Below are positions 31,425 through 31,513 of a DNA stretch of 31,513 nt, piece by piece. The translations under genes were made by a program, and so were the position numbers. The notes beneath the pieces were generated by a model. That model worked only from the letters and a program-made list of their open reading frames with translations. It was not told the DNA's origin and did not search any database. The first letter of the stretch is position 1, and each line of letters begins with the position of its first letter. The stretch is from an uncultured Eggerthella sp. Lineage in GTDB: Bacteria > Actinomycetota > Coriobacteriia > Coriobacteriales > Eggerthellaceae. Where the stretch lies: assembly GCA_900542265.1 (NCBI GenBank), contig UQML01000020.1:1-31513 (forward strand), read 5' to 3'.

Positions 31425-31513
31425 ATGGCTAAGGAAAAGACCCCATTCTCAAACATTACTGTTTTAGACTTTTCTCGCTACCTCCCTGGTGGCTATGCAA
31501 CTCAGACTCTTGC
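31425..31513 (+). CDS. CaiB/BaiF-type CoA-transferase, N-terminal fragment (cut by window end)
   Basis: ATG 31425 begins 5 bases after the upstream CoA-transferase stop, with AAGGAG (31408-31413) and TAAGG (31417-31421) nearby. The 29 visible residues include FSNITVLDFSRYLPGGYATQ, the characteristic opening of CaiB/BaiF CoA-transferases (V-x-D-x-S/T-x-x-x-x-G). It differs from its neighbour at the same positions (VDLTQYAAGPAVS), so it is a distinct paralogue, not a duplicate. The rest lies outside the window. Confidence 0.8.
   Translation, partial: MAKEKTPFSNITVLDFSRYLPGGYATQTL

Overview
The window is one contig end of about 31.5 kb from a bacterium of moderate GC content. Bases 4-36 are a Nextera transposase adapter left on the assembly, so the true sequence begins at about base 37, inside a citrate synthase gene. 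No rRNA, tRNA, CRISPR array or insertion sequence was seen. Gene content suggests an anaerobic Gram-positive of the Coriobacteriia (Eggerthellaceae-like) or a neighbouring actinobacterial/clostridial lineage. The evidence is Lachnospiraceae/Coriobacteriia-style hybrid kinases, a DUF4860-like pilus locus, a VanZ-RDD fusion, an LpdD/UbiD/UbiX decarboxylase set and class III CoA-transferases. That taxonomic call is inference and only moderately secure.

Layout. (1) 37-2590: citrate synthase (5' truncated) and UDP-galactopyranose mutase. (2) 2757-8349: a signalling block made of a REC/HD-GYP/PAS/GGDEF protein, a free Hpt protein and a membrane hybrid histidine kinase with two receiver domains. These look like the parts of one phosphorelay ending in cyclic-di-GMP turnover. 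(3) 8672-14047: a transglutaminase-like lipoprotein, then a compact type IV pilus/type II secretion-like operon (platform protein, four small one-helix proteins, PilT-type ATPase). A second hybrid kinase (14109-16844, minus) converges on it. (4) 17053-19310: a DPM1-like glycosyltransferase with two C-terminal membrane helices, and a convergent VanZ-RDD membrane protein. (5) 19488-23189: a Gfo/Idh/MocA oxidoreductase followed by LpdD-like, UbiD-like and UbiX genes, probably a phenolic or other aromatic acid decarboxylase operon. (6) 23373-25795: a conserved membrane protein of unknown function with a strong terminator, and a hotdog-fold thioesterase. (7) 25927-31513: an ArsB/NhaD-type permease on the minus strand and, divergently, an SDR dehydrogenase, a zinc-type MDR dehydrogenase and two class III CoA-transferases, the last cut by the window end.

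The most unusual part is the 691-bp region 27232-27922 between the permease and the SDR gene. It holds three copies of a GAAC-NN-GTTC dyad, a second operator-like dyad, a structured leader, a possible riboregulatory fold, and an unlisted 27-codon ORF for a one-helix membrane peptide upstream of the permease. The genes to its right use almost no GCG/GCC alanine codons, unlike the rest of the window, and have large palindromes between them. A coordinated, strongly expressed CoA-dependent catabolic system is a reasonable hypothesis; its substrate cannot be read from the sequence.
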